This document shows positions 50,682-60,400 of a stretch of 64,000 nucleotides of DNA, one piece after another (positions within the stretch are counted from its first letter, which is position 1; every line of letters begins with the position of its first letter). The notes under the pieces were generated by a model, which saw only the letters and a list, made by a program, of their open reading frames with translations, did not search any database and had not been told where the DNA came from. Source of the stretch: Rhodovulum visakhapatnamense (GTDB lineage Bacteria > Pseudomonadota > Alphaproteobacteria > Rhodobacterales > Rhodobacteraceae). The position numbers and the translations under genes were made by a program. The stretch covers positions 1 through 64,000 of the forward strand of contig NZ_SOEB01000004.1 in assembly GCF_004365965.1 (NCBI RefSeq). The letters are read 5' to 3'.

Positions 50682-51620
50682 TCAGCCGGACTGGGCGCGG
50701 AAATGCGCCGCTGCCAGATCGAACAGCCGGTCGCGGATCGCGGGAGGTTCCATCATCATCTCGTGGCGCCCGTCCTCGATGACATCGAGCCGTCCGCCCG
50801 GCCAGTCGGCCATGCGCCGCCGAATCGCCAGCGGATCGACGATCCGCTCGCGCCCGCCAAGGAAGGTCAGGGCCGGCACGGCCGGAGAGCGCTGCCGCGC
50901 CAGCCAGGCCGCCTCGGACAGCGCCTCGCCCAGCCAGCTCAGCGTCGGCCCCGCGATGGAAAGATCGGGATGCGCGGTCAGCTGTCGGCGCAGGATCTCG
51001 TACATCTCGCGGTCGCCGGTCAGATCGTTCGTCTCGAAGGGCGTGGCCAGCACATAGGTCGTGCCCCCGGTGCCGGGCACCCGGACCGGCCCGAACCCCA
51101 GCCGGGGCGCAAGCCCGGTCAGCGCCCAGGCCAGGGGCGCGATCGCGGCGCTGATGCGGATGCCCCACATCGGCGCGGAAAAGACCGCGGTCGCCACGTC
51201 GAGCCCCTCGATCAGCGCACGCAATCCGATGGCGCCGCCCATCGAATGGGCCAGCATGTGATAGGGCCGGGGCAGACCCAGCGCCTCGGCGGCCTTGCGC
51301 ACCGCCCGCACATCGGCCTGGAAATCGGCGAACCGCGCGACATGGCCCAGCGAGCGGTTTGCAAGCGTCCGGTCGGCCAGCCCCTGCCCGCGCCAGTCGA
51401 TGGCCAGCGTGGCAAAGCCGCGGGCCTGAAGCGCGGCCGCCGCGGCGCCGTATTTCTCGGCATATTCGGTGCGCCCGGAAAACAGCAGAACGGTGCCCGC
51501 GGGCGCCTCGCGCCCCCAGACACCGATCCGTATCCGCACCCCGTCCTCGGTCCGCAGCCAATAGGCTCGGCCGCCTTCGGGGCCGTGGGCCACGTCCGCG
51601 TAAAGCGGCGCCTCGTCCAT
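50682..51620 (-). CDS. Alpha/beta hydrolase (lysophospholipase PldB-like)
   Basis: A 312-residue alpha/beta hydrolase. The oxyanion region is VLLFSGRTEYAEKYG, the nucleophile elbow is AHSMGG (GxSxG-type with A for the first G), and the catalytic His is in IEDGRHEMMMEP. FRATLAIDWRGQGLADRTL-like parts (FATLAIDWRGQGLADR) match the PldB/serine-aminopeptidase S33 family, which cleaves lysophospholipids or monoacylglycerols. It is followed upstream by the SCP2 gene on the same strand (5 bp), suggesting a lipid-related pair. Confidence 0.87.
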   Translation of the reverse strand: MDEAPLYADVAHGPEGGRAYWLRTEDGVRIRIGVWGREAPAGTVLLFSGRTEYAEKYGAAAAALQARGFATLAIDWRGQGLADRTLANRSLGHVARFADFQADVRAVRKAAEALGLPRPYHMLAHSMGGAIGLRALIEGLDVATAVFSAPMWGIRISAAIAPLAWALTGLAPRLGFGPVRVPGTGGTTYVLATPFETNDLTGDREMYEILRRQLTAHPDLSIAGPTLSWLGEALSEAAWLARQRSPAVPALTFLGGRERIVDPLAIRRRMADWPGGRLDVIEDGRHEMMMEPPAIRDRLFDLAAAHFRAQSG

Positions 51621-51625
51621 TGCGA

Positions 51626-51913
51626 TCAGGTGAAGATCTGGGCCAGCTGCATCGCCTTGCCCATGTCGCCCTCGATCTTGAGCTTGCCGGTCATGAAGGC
51701 CGTGGTCGGGTTCAGATCGCCCTCCATCATCGCCCGGAACGTCTCGAGACTGGCAGACAGCGTGACGTCGGCCTCGGCATCGCCCGCATGGGCGCCGTCG
51801 GAATCGACGATGATGTCGCCGGTATCCTCGATGGCGAACTTGGCAACGCCATTGAAGCCGCCCGACAATTTGGCGTTCAGGGCCTCGACGGCCTTGTCCA
51901 GCGTGTCGCTCAT
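51626..51913 (-). CDS. SCP2 sterol-binding domain protein
   Basis: A 95-residue stand-alone SCP2 domain: LNAKLSGGFNGVAKFAIEDT, ADVTLSASLETFRAMMEGDL, TAFMTGKLKIEGDMGKAMQL. Such proteins hold lipids in a hydrophobic tunnel. It lies directly upstream of the hydrolase gene on the same strand with a 5-bp gap. Divergent from the TPR protein gene. Confidence 0.9.
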   Translation of the reverse strand: MSDTLDKAVEALNAKLSGGFNGVAKFAIEDTGDIIVDSDGAHAGDAEADVTLSASLETFRAMMEGDLNPTTAFMTGKLKIEGDMGKAMQLAQIFT

Positions 51914-51985
51914 TCGGGATCCTCCGATTTGTGAATGCGGGGCATGTCGCCTTTGTCCGCCTGTTGCGCTATTCTAAAGGACGTT

Positions 51986-52546
51986 ATGGCCAAAACGCTG
52001 CGCATTCTCAATCTTGCCTTGGCGGTATTTTCCGCGTCCGTGTTCTTGGCTGAGCGGGGGCTTGCCGATTCCGCCCGGGCCGACGATCTTCTGGAAGAGT
52101 TGCAGCGGCCCGATCTGCCGAACTGGCAGCGGGTCGAGGACGCGCTTTGGACCGAATGGTCGAAATCGGGCTCGGCCTCGATGGACCTTCTGCTGAAGCG
52201 CGGGCGCGACGCCATCGAGGCCGAGGCCTTCGGCACCGCGATCGAGCATCTGACCGCTCTGGTCGATCATGCGCCCGATTTCGCCGAAGCCTACAATTCG
52301 CGGGCGCTGGCCTATTACCGGTCGGGGCTTTACGGACCCGCTCTGTCCGACCTGGCCCAGACGCTGGAGCTGAACCCCCGCCATTTCGGCGCACTGACCG
52401 GGCTTGGCACCATCCTCGAAGAGACCGGGCACGACACTGCGGCGCTGGGCGCCTATCGCGCCGCCCATGCTATACATCCCCACGATCCTGACCTAGAAGA
52501 GGCCGTGCACCGGCTCGAGGTCGTCACCTCCGGCCGGACCCTCTGA
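51986..52546 (+). CDS. Exported tetratricopeptide repeat protein
   Basis: A 186-residue protein with an N-terminal hydrophobic signal (MAKTLRILNLALAVFSASVF). Two or three TPR units span about 70-170: GTAIEHLTALVDHAPDFAEA, YNSRALAYYRSGLYGPALSD, LAQTLELNPRHFGALTGLGT, and a weaker last unit. AAAGGA precedes the ATG at 51986, so the longer frame from 51935 is less likely. Similar short TPR proteins are common in Rhodobacteraceae next to a Suv3-like helicase gene; their role is unknown. Confidence 0.85.
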   Translation: MAKTLRILNLALAVFSASVFLAERGLADSARADDLLEELQRPDLPNWQRVEDALWTEWSKSGSASMDLLLKRGRDAIEAEAFGTAIEHLTALVDHAPDFAEAYNSRALAYYRSGLYGPALSDLAQTLELNPRHFGALTGLGTILEETGHDTAALGAYRAAHAIHPHDPDLEEAVHRLEVVTSGRTL

Positions 52547-52569
52547 ACGACGGGCGAAGGGGCTGAAGG

Positions 52570-55488
52570 ATGACAGCGCAGTCGAGGATCACCGCGGTCC
52601 TCGGGCCCACCAATACCGGCAAGACCCATTACGCGATCGAGCGGATGCTGGCCCACCGTACCGGTGTGATCGGCCTGCCGCTGCGCCTGCTGGCGCGCGA
52701 GGTCTATGACCGGATCGTCGCGCTTCGGGGGCCGTCGGTGGTGGCGCTTGTCACCGGCGAGGAACGGATCGTTCCCGACCGCACCCAGTACTGGGTGGCG
52801 ACGGTCGAGGCGATGCCCGAGGCGACCGGCGCCGATTTCCTGGCCATCGACGAGATCCAGCTTTGTGCCGATCCCGAACGCGGCCATGTCTTCACCGACC
52901 GGCTGCTGCATGCCCGCGGCCAGCACGAGACGCTGTTTCTGGGCGCCGACACCATGCGCAACGCCATCGCCGCGATGGTGCCGAAGGTCCAGTTCATGCG
53001 GCGCGAGCGGTTCTCCGAACTGGTCTATGCCGGGTCGAAAAAGATCAGCCGGATGCCGCCCCGCTCGGCCATCGTCGGCTTTTCGGTCGAGAACGTCTAT
53101 GCCATCGCCGAGCTGATCCGGCGCCAGAAGGGGGGCTGCGCGGTGGTGATGGGCGCGCTTTCGCCCCGGACCCGCAACGCGCAGGTCGAGCTTTATCAGA
53201 ACGGCGATGTCGATTATCTGGTCGCGACCGACGCCATCGGCATGGGGCTCAACCTCGACATCAGGCATGTGGCCTTCTCGGCGCTCGACAAGTTCGACGG
53301 CCGCCGGATGCGGCCGCTCTGGCCGAACGAGCTGGCACAGATCGCGGGCCGGGCCGGGCGCCACACCCAGGCCGGCAGTTTCGGCGTCACCGGCGAGGCG
53401 CGGCCCCTGCCCGACGAGGTGGCCGAGGCCATCGTCGAGAACCGCTTCGACCCGGTCGCCCGGCTGCAGTGGCGCAATTCCAGGCTGGACTTCGGAACAC
53501 CGGAGCGGCTGATTGCCGCGCTGGAGACACACGCACAGGGCGACTGGCTGACGCGGGTACGCGAATCCGACGACCTGCAGGCCCTGAAATCGCTCTCGGG
53601 GCTGCCCGATCTTCGCGCCCGGATCCGCGATTCGCGGGACGTGAAACTTCTTTGGGATGTCTGCCGGATACCGGATTTCCGGGGGATTTCGGCCGCCGAA
53701 CATGCCGGTCTGCTGGAACGGATCTTCGGCTTCCTGCATGGGGCGGGCCGGGTCCCGGACGACTGGATGGCGCGACAGGTCAAGCGCATCGACCGGACAG
53801 ATGGCGACATTGACACGTTGTCGAAACGTCTGGCCTATATCCGCACCTGGACGTATGTCGCCCAGCGCACGGGGTGGGTCGCCGACGAACCGCATTGGCG
53901 CGAACAGACGCGCGCGGTAGAGGACCGCCTGTCGGACGCGCTGCACGGCGCATTGACGCAAAGATTCGTAGACCGGCGGACCTCCGTTCTGCTCCGCCGG
54001 TTGAAACAGAAGGAGAGCCTTGTGGCCGAGGTGAACGACAAGGGTGAGGTGACGGTCGAGGGGCAATTCGTCGGCCGTCTGGAGGGCTTCCGCTTCCGCC
54101 AGGATGCGTCCGCCAGCCCCGATGAAGCCAAGACCCTGCGCCAGGCGGCGCTGGTGGCGCTGGCTCCCGAATTCCACCTGCGCGCCGACCGCTTCTACAA
54201 CGCGCCCGATACCGAGCTCGATTTCACCGAGCAGGGCGGGCTGATGTGGGGCGCGCATGCGGTGGGCAAGCTGGTGGCGGGTGCCGATCCGCTGAAGCCG
54301 GGCATCGACGCCTTCGTCGACGAGGAGGCCGGGCCCGACGTGATCGAAAAGGTCCGCCGGCGGCTGCAGCATTTCATCGACCGCCGGGTCGCGACCCTGT
54401 TCGAGCCGCTGCTGAACCTGCAGCGCGACGAGACGCTGACCGGGCTGACGCGCGGCTTTGCCTTCCGCGTGGTCGAGGCGATGGGCCTGCTGTCGCGCGA
54501 CGGCGTCGCCCAGGAGGTCAAGGATCTGGACCAGGAGGCCCGCGCGGCCCTGCGCAAGCACGGGATCCGCTTCGGCCAGTTCACGATCTTCATGCCGCTC
54601 TTGCTGAAGCCCGCGCCCACCCGTCTGCGGCTGGTGCTGTGGTCGCTGGCGCGCAATCTGGACGAATTCCCCGAAAGCCCGCCGCCCGGGCTGGTGACGA
54701 TCCCGGTCGTGCCCGGCGTGACCGAAGAGGTCTACCGGCTGGCGGGCTATCGCCCGGCCGGAACCCGCGCGATCCGGATCGACATGCTGGAACGGCTGGC
54801 CGATCAGCTTCGGTCGGAAGACACCCGGGGCGGCTTCGAGGCCAAGGCAGACATGCTGTCGATCACCGGCACCACGCTGGAACAGTTCGCCGATCTGATG
54901 CAGGGCCTCGGCTACCGCGCCGAAAGGGGCGAGCGGCCCAAGGTCAAGGCGGCCCTCGCAGCAGAGGCGCCCGAAGCCGAGGCCCCGGCCCCGGATGCAA
55001 CCGCCGAGCAGGCGGCGGATCAAGCCGTCGACGCGACGCCCGAGGCGCCTGCTGCCGAGGTCGCGCCCGAGACTGCGGAAGAGACTGCGCCCGAAACCGG
55101 CGCTGAACCGGCTGCCGAATCCGAGGCCGCGCCCGCAGAGCCCCCGGAAGACGCCGAGATGGAGGTGTTCTACACCTTCACCTGGGCGCCGCCCCGGCGG
55201 CGGCAAGGCGGCGGCCGTCCGCGCGGCGATGGCGCGCAGGGCGGTCAGGACCGGGGACAAGATCGCGGGCAGGGCGACGGCCCGCGCGGCCGTGGCGGCA
55301 AGGGCGGCGGCAAACATGGCGGCAAGGGCGGCAAACATGGCGGCGGCGGTGGCAAGCCGGGCGGCAAGGGCGGCCCGCGCCATGACGGGCCCAAGACCTT
55401 CGAGGCCCGCCCGCCCCGCAAGGAAAAGCCCATCGACCCCGACAACCCCTTCGCCGCCGCGCTGATGGGGCTGAAGACCAAGAAGTAG
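52570..55488 (+). CDS. Suv3-like DExH RNA helicase with a Gly/Lys-rich tail
   Basis: A 972-residue superfamily 2 helicase of the mitochondrial Suv3 type. Walker A is LGPTNTGKTHYAIERM, motif II is DEIQ (AIDEIQLC), motif III-like LGADTM, and the C-terminal helicase lobe has VATDAIGMGLNLDIRHVAFS and QIAGRAGRHTQAGSFG. The middle 400 residues include a region LNLQRDETLTGLTRGFAFRV. After about residue 800 comes an alanine/glutamate-rich stretch, then a basic GGKHGGKGGKHGGGGG tail that should bind RNA. It lies 23 bp after the TPR gene. A role in RNA turnover, perhaps with PNPase, is expected from the family. Confidence 0.9.
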   Translation: MTAQSRITAVLGPTNTGKTHYAIERMLAHRTGVIGLPLRLLAREVYDRIVALRGPSVVALVTGEERIVPDRTQYWVATVEAMPEATGADFLAIDEIQLCADPERGHVFTDRLLHARGQHETLFLGADTMRNAIAAMVPKVQFMRRERFSELVYAGSKKISRMPPRSAIVGFSVENVYAIAELIRRQKGGCAVVMGALSPRTRNAQVELYQNGDVDYLVATDAIGMGLNLDIRHVAFSALDKFDGRRMRPLWPNELAQIAGRAGRHTQAGSFGVTGEARPLPDEVAEAIVENRFDPVARLQWRNSRLDFGTPERLIAALETHAQGDWLTRVRESDDLQALKSLSGLPDLRARIRDSRDVKLLWDVCRIPDFRGISAAEHAGLLERIFGFLHGAGRVPDDWMARQVKRIDRTDGDIDTLSKRLAYIRTWTYVAQRTGWVADEPHWREQTRAVEDRLSDALHGALTQRFVDRRTSVLLRRLKQKESLVAEVNDKGEVTVEGQFVGRLEGFRFRQDASASPDEAKTLRQAALVALAPEFHLRADRFYNAPDTELDFTEQGGLMWGAHAVGKLVAGADPLKPGIDAFVDEEAGPDVIEKVRRRLQHFIDRRVATLFEPLLNLQRDETLTGLTRGFAFRVVEAMGLLSRDGVAQEVKDLDQEARAALRKHGIRFGQFTIFMPLLLKPAPTRLRLVLWSLARNLDEFPESPPPGLVTIPVVPGVTEEVYRLAGYRPAGTRAIRIDMLERLADQLRSEDTRGGFEAKADMLSITGTTLEQFADLMQGLGYRAERGERPKVKAALAAEAPEAEAPAPDATAEQAADQAVDATPEAPAAEVAPETAEETAPETGAEPAAESEAAPAEPPEDAEMEVFYTFTWAPPRRRQGGGRPRGDGAQGGQDRGQDRGQGDGPRGRGGKGGGKHGGKGGKHGGGGGKPGGKGGPRHDGPKTFEARPPRKEKPIDPDNPFAAALMGLKTKK

Positions 55489-55494
55489 CCCCGC

Positions 55495-55872
55495 GTGACC
55501 GAGGCCCCGCGCCAGACGCTCCGTCTGGACAAGTGGCTCTGGCAGGCCCGCTTCTTCAAGACGCGCACGCTGGCCACCAAACTGGTGGCCGGCGCCCATG
55601 TGCGCGTGAACGGCACCAAGACCGACAAGCCCGCGGCGCAGATCGGCCCCGGCGACACGCTGACCTTTCCCCAGGGCCACGAGATCCGCGTGGTCCGGAT
55701 TCTGGCGCTGGGCGACCGCCGCGGCCCCGCGACCGAGGCGCGCACCCTCTACGAGGACTTGACCCCGATCAAGGAAACGCCGCCTGCAAGCCCTAAATAC
55801 GAAGGTGGAGGCCGTCCGACGAAGAAACAGCGCCGCGACCTTGACCGAACCCGCAAACCGCCGCTTGAATGA
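55495..55872 (+). CDS. S4-domain RNA-binding protein (HslR/Hsp15-like)
   Basis: A 125-residue protein whose N-terminal S4 domain (LRLDKWLWQARFFKTRTLAT, LVAGAHVRVNGTKTDKPA) matches Hsp15, which rescues stalled 50S subunits carrying nascent tRNA. The tail is basic (GGRPTKKQRRDLDRTRKP). It starts with GTG 6 bp after the helicase stop, so the two RNA-acting proteins are cotranscribed. Confidence 0.9.
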   Translation: MTEAPRQTLRLDKWLWQARFFKTRTLATKLVAGAHVRVNGTKTDKPAAQIGPGDTLTFPQGHEIRVVRILALGDRRGPATEARTLYEDLTPIKETPPASPKYEGGGRPTKKQRRDLDRTRKPPLE

Positions 55873-55923
55873 TCGGCAGTCGTGGTTTAGGTCCACCCAG
55901 ATCGGAAAATCGAGAGTTCGCCC

Positions 55924-56262
55924 ATGACTTACGTCGTCACCGACAACTGCATTGCCTGCAAGTATACCGACTGTGTCGAGGTCTGCCCCGTGGATTGCTT
56001 CTACGAGGGCGAGAACATGCTGGTGATCCATCCCGACGAGTGCATCGACTGCGGCGTGTGCGAACCCGAATGCCCGGCCGACGCGATCCGGCCCGACACC
56101 GAGCCCGATATGGACGAATGGGTCGAATTCAACCGGAAATATGCCGAGGTCTGGCCCTGCATCATCACGCGCAAGGATCCGCTGCCCGAAGCGGAAGAGC
56201 GCGACGGCGAAGAAGGCAAGCGGGCCAAGTACTTCTCGGAAACGCCCGGGGTCGGCGGTTGA
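55924..56262 (+). CDS. fdxA: 7Fe ferredoxin FdxA
   Basis: A 112-residue ferredoxin of the Azotobacter FdI/FdxA type. Two iron-sulphur cluster sites are seen: [14 protein letters not shown], for the [3Fe-4S]/[4Fe-4S] pair, and [12 protein letters not shown]. The C-terminal extension [20 protein letters not shown] is typical. It is a low-potential electron carrier in the cytoplasm; in diazotrophs related proteins are general housekeeping rather than nif-specific. It has its own promoter space (51 bp) and a terminator downstream. Confidence 0.95.
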   Translation: MTYVVTDNCIACKYTDCVEVCPVDCFYEGENMLVIHPDECIDCGVCEPECPADAIRPDTEPDMDEWVEFNRKYAEVWPCIITRKDPLPEAEERDGEEGKRAKYFSETPGVGG

Positions 56263-56327
56263 CGGAGCGCCGTTAACCTCTGCCGCTCACGGCTTGGGCA
56301 GGAAATTGCCCGCACATTCATGCGCTT

Positions 56328-56370
56328 GCCCCAACGGAACCAGCATGCCGCTTTCCGTGGGGCATTTTTT
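56328..56370 (+). terminator. Terminator of fdxA
   Basis: GCCCC-A-ACGGAA (56328-56339) pairs with TTCCGT-GGGGC (56353-56363), followed by ATTTTTT. The single bulged A is the only flaw. It lies 65 nt after the fdxA stop. Confidence 0.8.
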
Positions 56371-56409
56371 GTGTTATGCTTCCTTTACAAATGGCTGACC
56401 GAATCTTCA

Positions 56410-56447
56410 AACCACACGCAGAATCCGCCTTCTGCGGGGTGGTTTTT
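56410..56447 (+). terminator. Second terminator-like hairpin between fdxA and carD
   Basis: AACCAC (56410-56415) plus CGCAGAA (56417-56423) pair with TTCTGCG (56430-56436) plus GTGGTT (56439-56444), then TTT. It follows the fdxA terminator by 40 bp and lies 90 bp before carD. It may be the end of a small RNA, a leader hairpin, or a second terminator in tandem. Confidence 0.6.
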
Positions 56448-56536
56448 CAGCGCCAAGGGAAATGGATAAGCCGGGCATCGCTTGATCCGGACGTTTTCTT
56501 GTCGCTGCCCCTGCGGTCCATGCGAGGAAGTGCTGT

Positions 56537-57046
56537 ATGACCAAGACCAAGAAATCCGAGTTCCGCCCCAACGATTACGTGGTCTATCCCGCCCATGGCG
56601 TGGGCAAGATCGTGTCGATCGAGGAGCAGGAAATCGCCGGCATCCCGCTCGAACTTTTCGTCATCTCTTTCGAGAAGGACAAGATGACCCTGCGCGTGCC
56701 GACCAACAAGGCGACCGAGGTGGGCATGCGCTCGCTCTCGACGCCCGATGTCGTGTCGAAGGCAATGGCAACGCTGAAGGGCAAGGCCAAGGTCAAGCGG
56801 GCCATGTGGTCGCGCCGCGCCCAGGAATACGAACAGAAGATCAATTCGGGCGACCTGATCTCGATCGCCGAGGTCGTGCGCGACCTGCACCGCGCCGACG
56901 ACCAGCGCGAGCAGAGCTATTCCGAACGCCAGCTGTACGAAGCCGCGCTGGAACGTCTGACTCGCGAAGTCGCGGCCGTGTCCGGGATGGACGAGGTCGG
57001 CGCGCAGAAGCAGGTCGACGAGGTTCTGGTGTCGCGCGCGGCCTGA
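56537..57046 (+). CDS. carD: CarD-family transcriptional regulator (CdnL-like)
   Basis: A 169-residue protein. The N-terminal RNA polymerase interaction domain (about 8-70) reads FRPNDYVVYPAHGVGKIVSI and ISFEKDKMTLRVPTNKATEV. The C-terminal helical DNA-binding domain contains SRRAQEYEQKINSGD-like WSRRAQEYEQKINSGDLISI. CarD/CdnL binds the RNAP beta subunit and stabilises open complexes, notably at rRNA promoters. It acts as a general factor; in Rhodobacter it is essential. A strong terminator follows. Confidence 0.95.
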   Translation: MTKTKKSEFRPNDYVVYPAHGVGKIVSIEEQEIAGIPLELFVISFEKDKMTLRVPTNKATEVGMRSLSTPDVVSKAMATLKGKAKVKRAMWSRRAQEYEQKINSGDLISIAEVVRDLHRADDQREQSYSERQLYEAALERLTREVAAVSGMDEVGAQKQVDEVLVSRAA

Positions 57047-57077
57047 CGCCGCCGCGCCCCTCAGGACAACACCCTAT

Positions 57078-57119
57078 CCGAAGGCATCGGCCGCATCCCG
57101 GCCGGTGCCTTCCGGTTTT
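57078..57119 (+). terminator. Terminator of carD
   Basis: CCGAAGGCATCGGCCG (57078-57093) and CGGCCGGTGCCTTCCGG (57099-57115) form a long, nearly perfect stem followed by TTTT. It starts 32 nt after the carD stop. Confidence 0.85.
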
Positions 57120-57427
57120 GGGGGCATCCTTTTCTCTTCCACGGCCGTCTTTTCCGTGGCTTGCGCACATTCGAACGGCGCGCGACCCGGGCGATCCGCG
57201 GGGCCTGACCCCACGTCACGCCCGTTTCCCGGAACCGGGCTTTCCGTTTCAAATCGGGACCATGACAGGTCCGTTCCGGATCGGCACTTCCGTGCCGCAA
57301 ATCTCCGCGGCCAAAACCGGTTGATCAACTTCAAGTCGTATGCGAGAACGCGGGCGAGGATGAAGTTAACACTTCATTGAATGCGCAACCGCAAGCGCAG
57401 GCACGAAAAACGGGGCACACATTCCTG
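57120..57427. other. Gap before the CheB-CheR fusion gene
   Basis: About 300 bp with no convincing gene. A very short frame (ATGAAGTTAACACTTCATTGA at about 57360, 6 codons; quoted span is 57360-57380) lies in the leader after GAGGA and could be a leader peptide or a chance match. No EcfG-type promoter with correct spacing was found. Confidence 0.45.
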
Positions 57428-60400
57428 ATGGGCACCGAAGCCGACCCCCGGCAGCTTCCCGACGAGATCCACTCCGGCACCGTACCTCCGATCGTCGGCA
57501 TCGGTGCCTCGGCGGGTGGCCTGTCCGCCCTCGAGACCTTCTTCGAGAACTGTCCCTCGGATTCCGGTGCCGCCTTCGTCGTGATCCAGCATCTCTCGCC
57601 CAAGCACAAAAGCCTGATGGCAGGGCTTCTGGCGCGGCGCACGGCGATGCCCGTCAGCATGATCGAGACCGACACGCGGGTCGCGGCGAACCATGTCTAC
57701 CTGATCCCGCCGGGTACGGTGATGCGCATCGATCGCGGCGTGCTGCGGCTGGCCCCCCGCAATGAGGGATTGTCGCTTCCCATCGACATCTTCTTTTCGT
57801 CCCTCGCGGAAGATTGCGGCGACCGGGCCAGCGGCATCGTGCTGTCGGGCACCGGCTCGGATGGCACGCGCGGCGCCATCGCGATCAATGCCGCGGGCGG
57901 TCTGGTCCTGATCCAGGACACCAAGGAGGCCAATTTCGACGGCATGCCGATGAGCGTGCGCCGCGCCGGGGTGGTCGATGCCGAACTGCCGGTCAGCGAC
58001 CTGGCGCGGCGGGTGCTGGAACACCGCAGCCGCCCGCCTAAGATCCCGTTCGGCCCGGAACAGGATGCCGAGACCGGCCAGAGCGCCGCCGGATCCGACG
58101 GATCTTCGGGCGAGACCGACACGCTGGAGGTGATCTTCCAGGCGCTCGAGGATGCGACCGGCACCAATTACCGGCTCTACAAGGGCTCGACCATCCTGCG
58201 GCGGATCGGCCGCCGCATGCAGGTTCTGGGCCAGCCCGACCTGCAGAGCTATGTCGACCTGATGCTGTCCTCGCCGGGCGAGGTCACGGCGCTGAACCGT
58301 GAGCTGCTGATTTCGGTCACCCGCTTCTTCCGCGATGAAGACGCGTTCCGGGTGCTCGAGGAAACCGTCGTCCCGCGGATCGTCGAATCTTTGGGGCCCG
58401 ACCAGACCGCGCGCGCCTGGGTCGCGGGCTGCTCGACCGGCGAAGAGGCCTATTCGATCGCGATCCTGCTGCACGAGGCGTTCCACCGGGCCGGGCGCAC
58501 GCCAATGGTCAAGGTGTTCGCCACCGATGTCAGCCAGGACAGCTTGCAATTCGCCTCGGCGGGCACCTATCCGGCCTCGGTCGGGGCCGAGATCAGCCCC
58601 GAACGGATGGAACGGTATTTCATCGCCAATGGCGACACGGTGCAGGTGTCGAGCGAGTTGCGGCAATCGCTGGTCTTTGCACGGCACGACCTGCTGTCGA
58701 ACCCGCCCTTCACCCGGATGGACCTGGTCAGCTGCCGCAACACGCTGATCTATTTCCGCCAGGACGCCCAGAAGGACGCGCTGTTGCGGCTGCAATACGC
58801 GATCCGCAAGGCGGGGTTCCTGTTCCTCGGCAGCAGCGAGACGCTGTCCAGCCTGCAGAACGGGTTCCAGCCGGTCGACTCCAAGCACAAGGTCTTCGTC
58901 CGGGTCTCGGCGCGACCCTCGGCCCAGTTCGACCTGTCGGCGCTGAAATCCTCGACCCCGTTCGATCACGGCCTGAAGTCGCGTCAGTTCGCCGTCGACA
59001 GGGACAGCCGCCCGACGATGAGCGCCCGCGCCTTCGGCGCCCGCGGCCCGGTGCGGGAAAGCCTGACCGACATGGCAATCAATGCCCTGCTCGACGCCTG
59101 GGCTCCGCCGTCGATCCTGGTCAATGACAAGCTCGAGGCGATCCATTTCTTCGGCGACCTGCGGCCCTTTTTGCTGACCCGGTCGGGCGTGGCCAGTCTG
59201 GAACTGGTGCGGCTGCTGCCGAAGACGCTGGTGGCGATGGCCAGCGTCCTGATCCATCAGGCGATCGAGACCGCCCAGGCCCAGGCCTCGGAACAGATCG
59301 AGGTGCGGCTGGAAGAGAACGCCAGCGTGCTGCGGCTGCATGCCATTCCCTTCGCAGGCACCGAACTTGGCGCCTGCGTTCTGCTGAGCTTCGAGACAGT
59401 CGAGCGCGAGCCCCGGACGACGCCCGAGGGTGCGCAGCGGATCGACCTGACCGCCGTGGCGCAGGCCCGGATCGACATCCTCGAACGGCAGCTCGACTCG
59501 ACCCGGGCCGATCTGCAGACCACGATTCAGGAACTCGAGACCTCGAACGAAGAGCTGCAATCGACCAACGAAGAGCTGATGGCCTCGAACGAAGAGCTGC
59601 AAAGCTCGAACGAGGAACTGCAATCGGTCAACGAAGAGATCAACACGGTCAACGCCGAATACCAGGAAAAGATGGCGATGCTGAACCGGCTGAACGCCGA
59701 TCTGACCAGCATGATCCGCGCCGTCGGGGTGGCGACCGTGTTTCTCGACGAGGCGCTGCTGATCACCCGGTTCTCGCCCGATGCCTGTTCGGTCTTCAAG
59801 CTGCGCGAAAGCGATGTCGGCCGGCCGCTGGGCGACATCGCCCACAGGCTGAAATACCCAGCCCTGCTGGACGACATCCGCGACACCATCCGCACCGAGG
59901 TCAGCTTCGAGCGCGAGGCGACGGCCGAGGACGGCGCGCTTTACCGGGTGCGGATCATGCCCTATGCGGTGCAGTCGACGGGCCATCGCGGGGCGGTCGT
60001 CACCCTGACCAACGTGACCGTCTATCGCGATCTCGCCCGTCTGCAGGGGGTCATCGACGCCCTGCCCGAACATATAGCGGTGCTGGATTTCGACGGCACC
60101 ATCGTCCTGACCAACAAGGCCTGGACCCGCTTTGCCCGCGCCAACGGCGATTCCGGGCTGGAACGCTGCGGCCCGGGCGCGAATTATCTCGAGGTCTGCC
60201 GGTCGCCCATGCCGGGCCAGCCGGTGCCGTGGGACCCCGAAGACCAGCGAATCGCCCTGCGCGCGCTTGAGGGGCTGAAGTCGATTCTCGAGGGCAGCCA
60301 GACTTATTTCGCGCTTGAATACCCCTGCCATTCGCCGAGCGAACAGCGCTGGTTCTACATGACCGCCGCGACCGTGGCCGGAAGCGAGTTCGGCGCCGTG

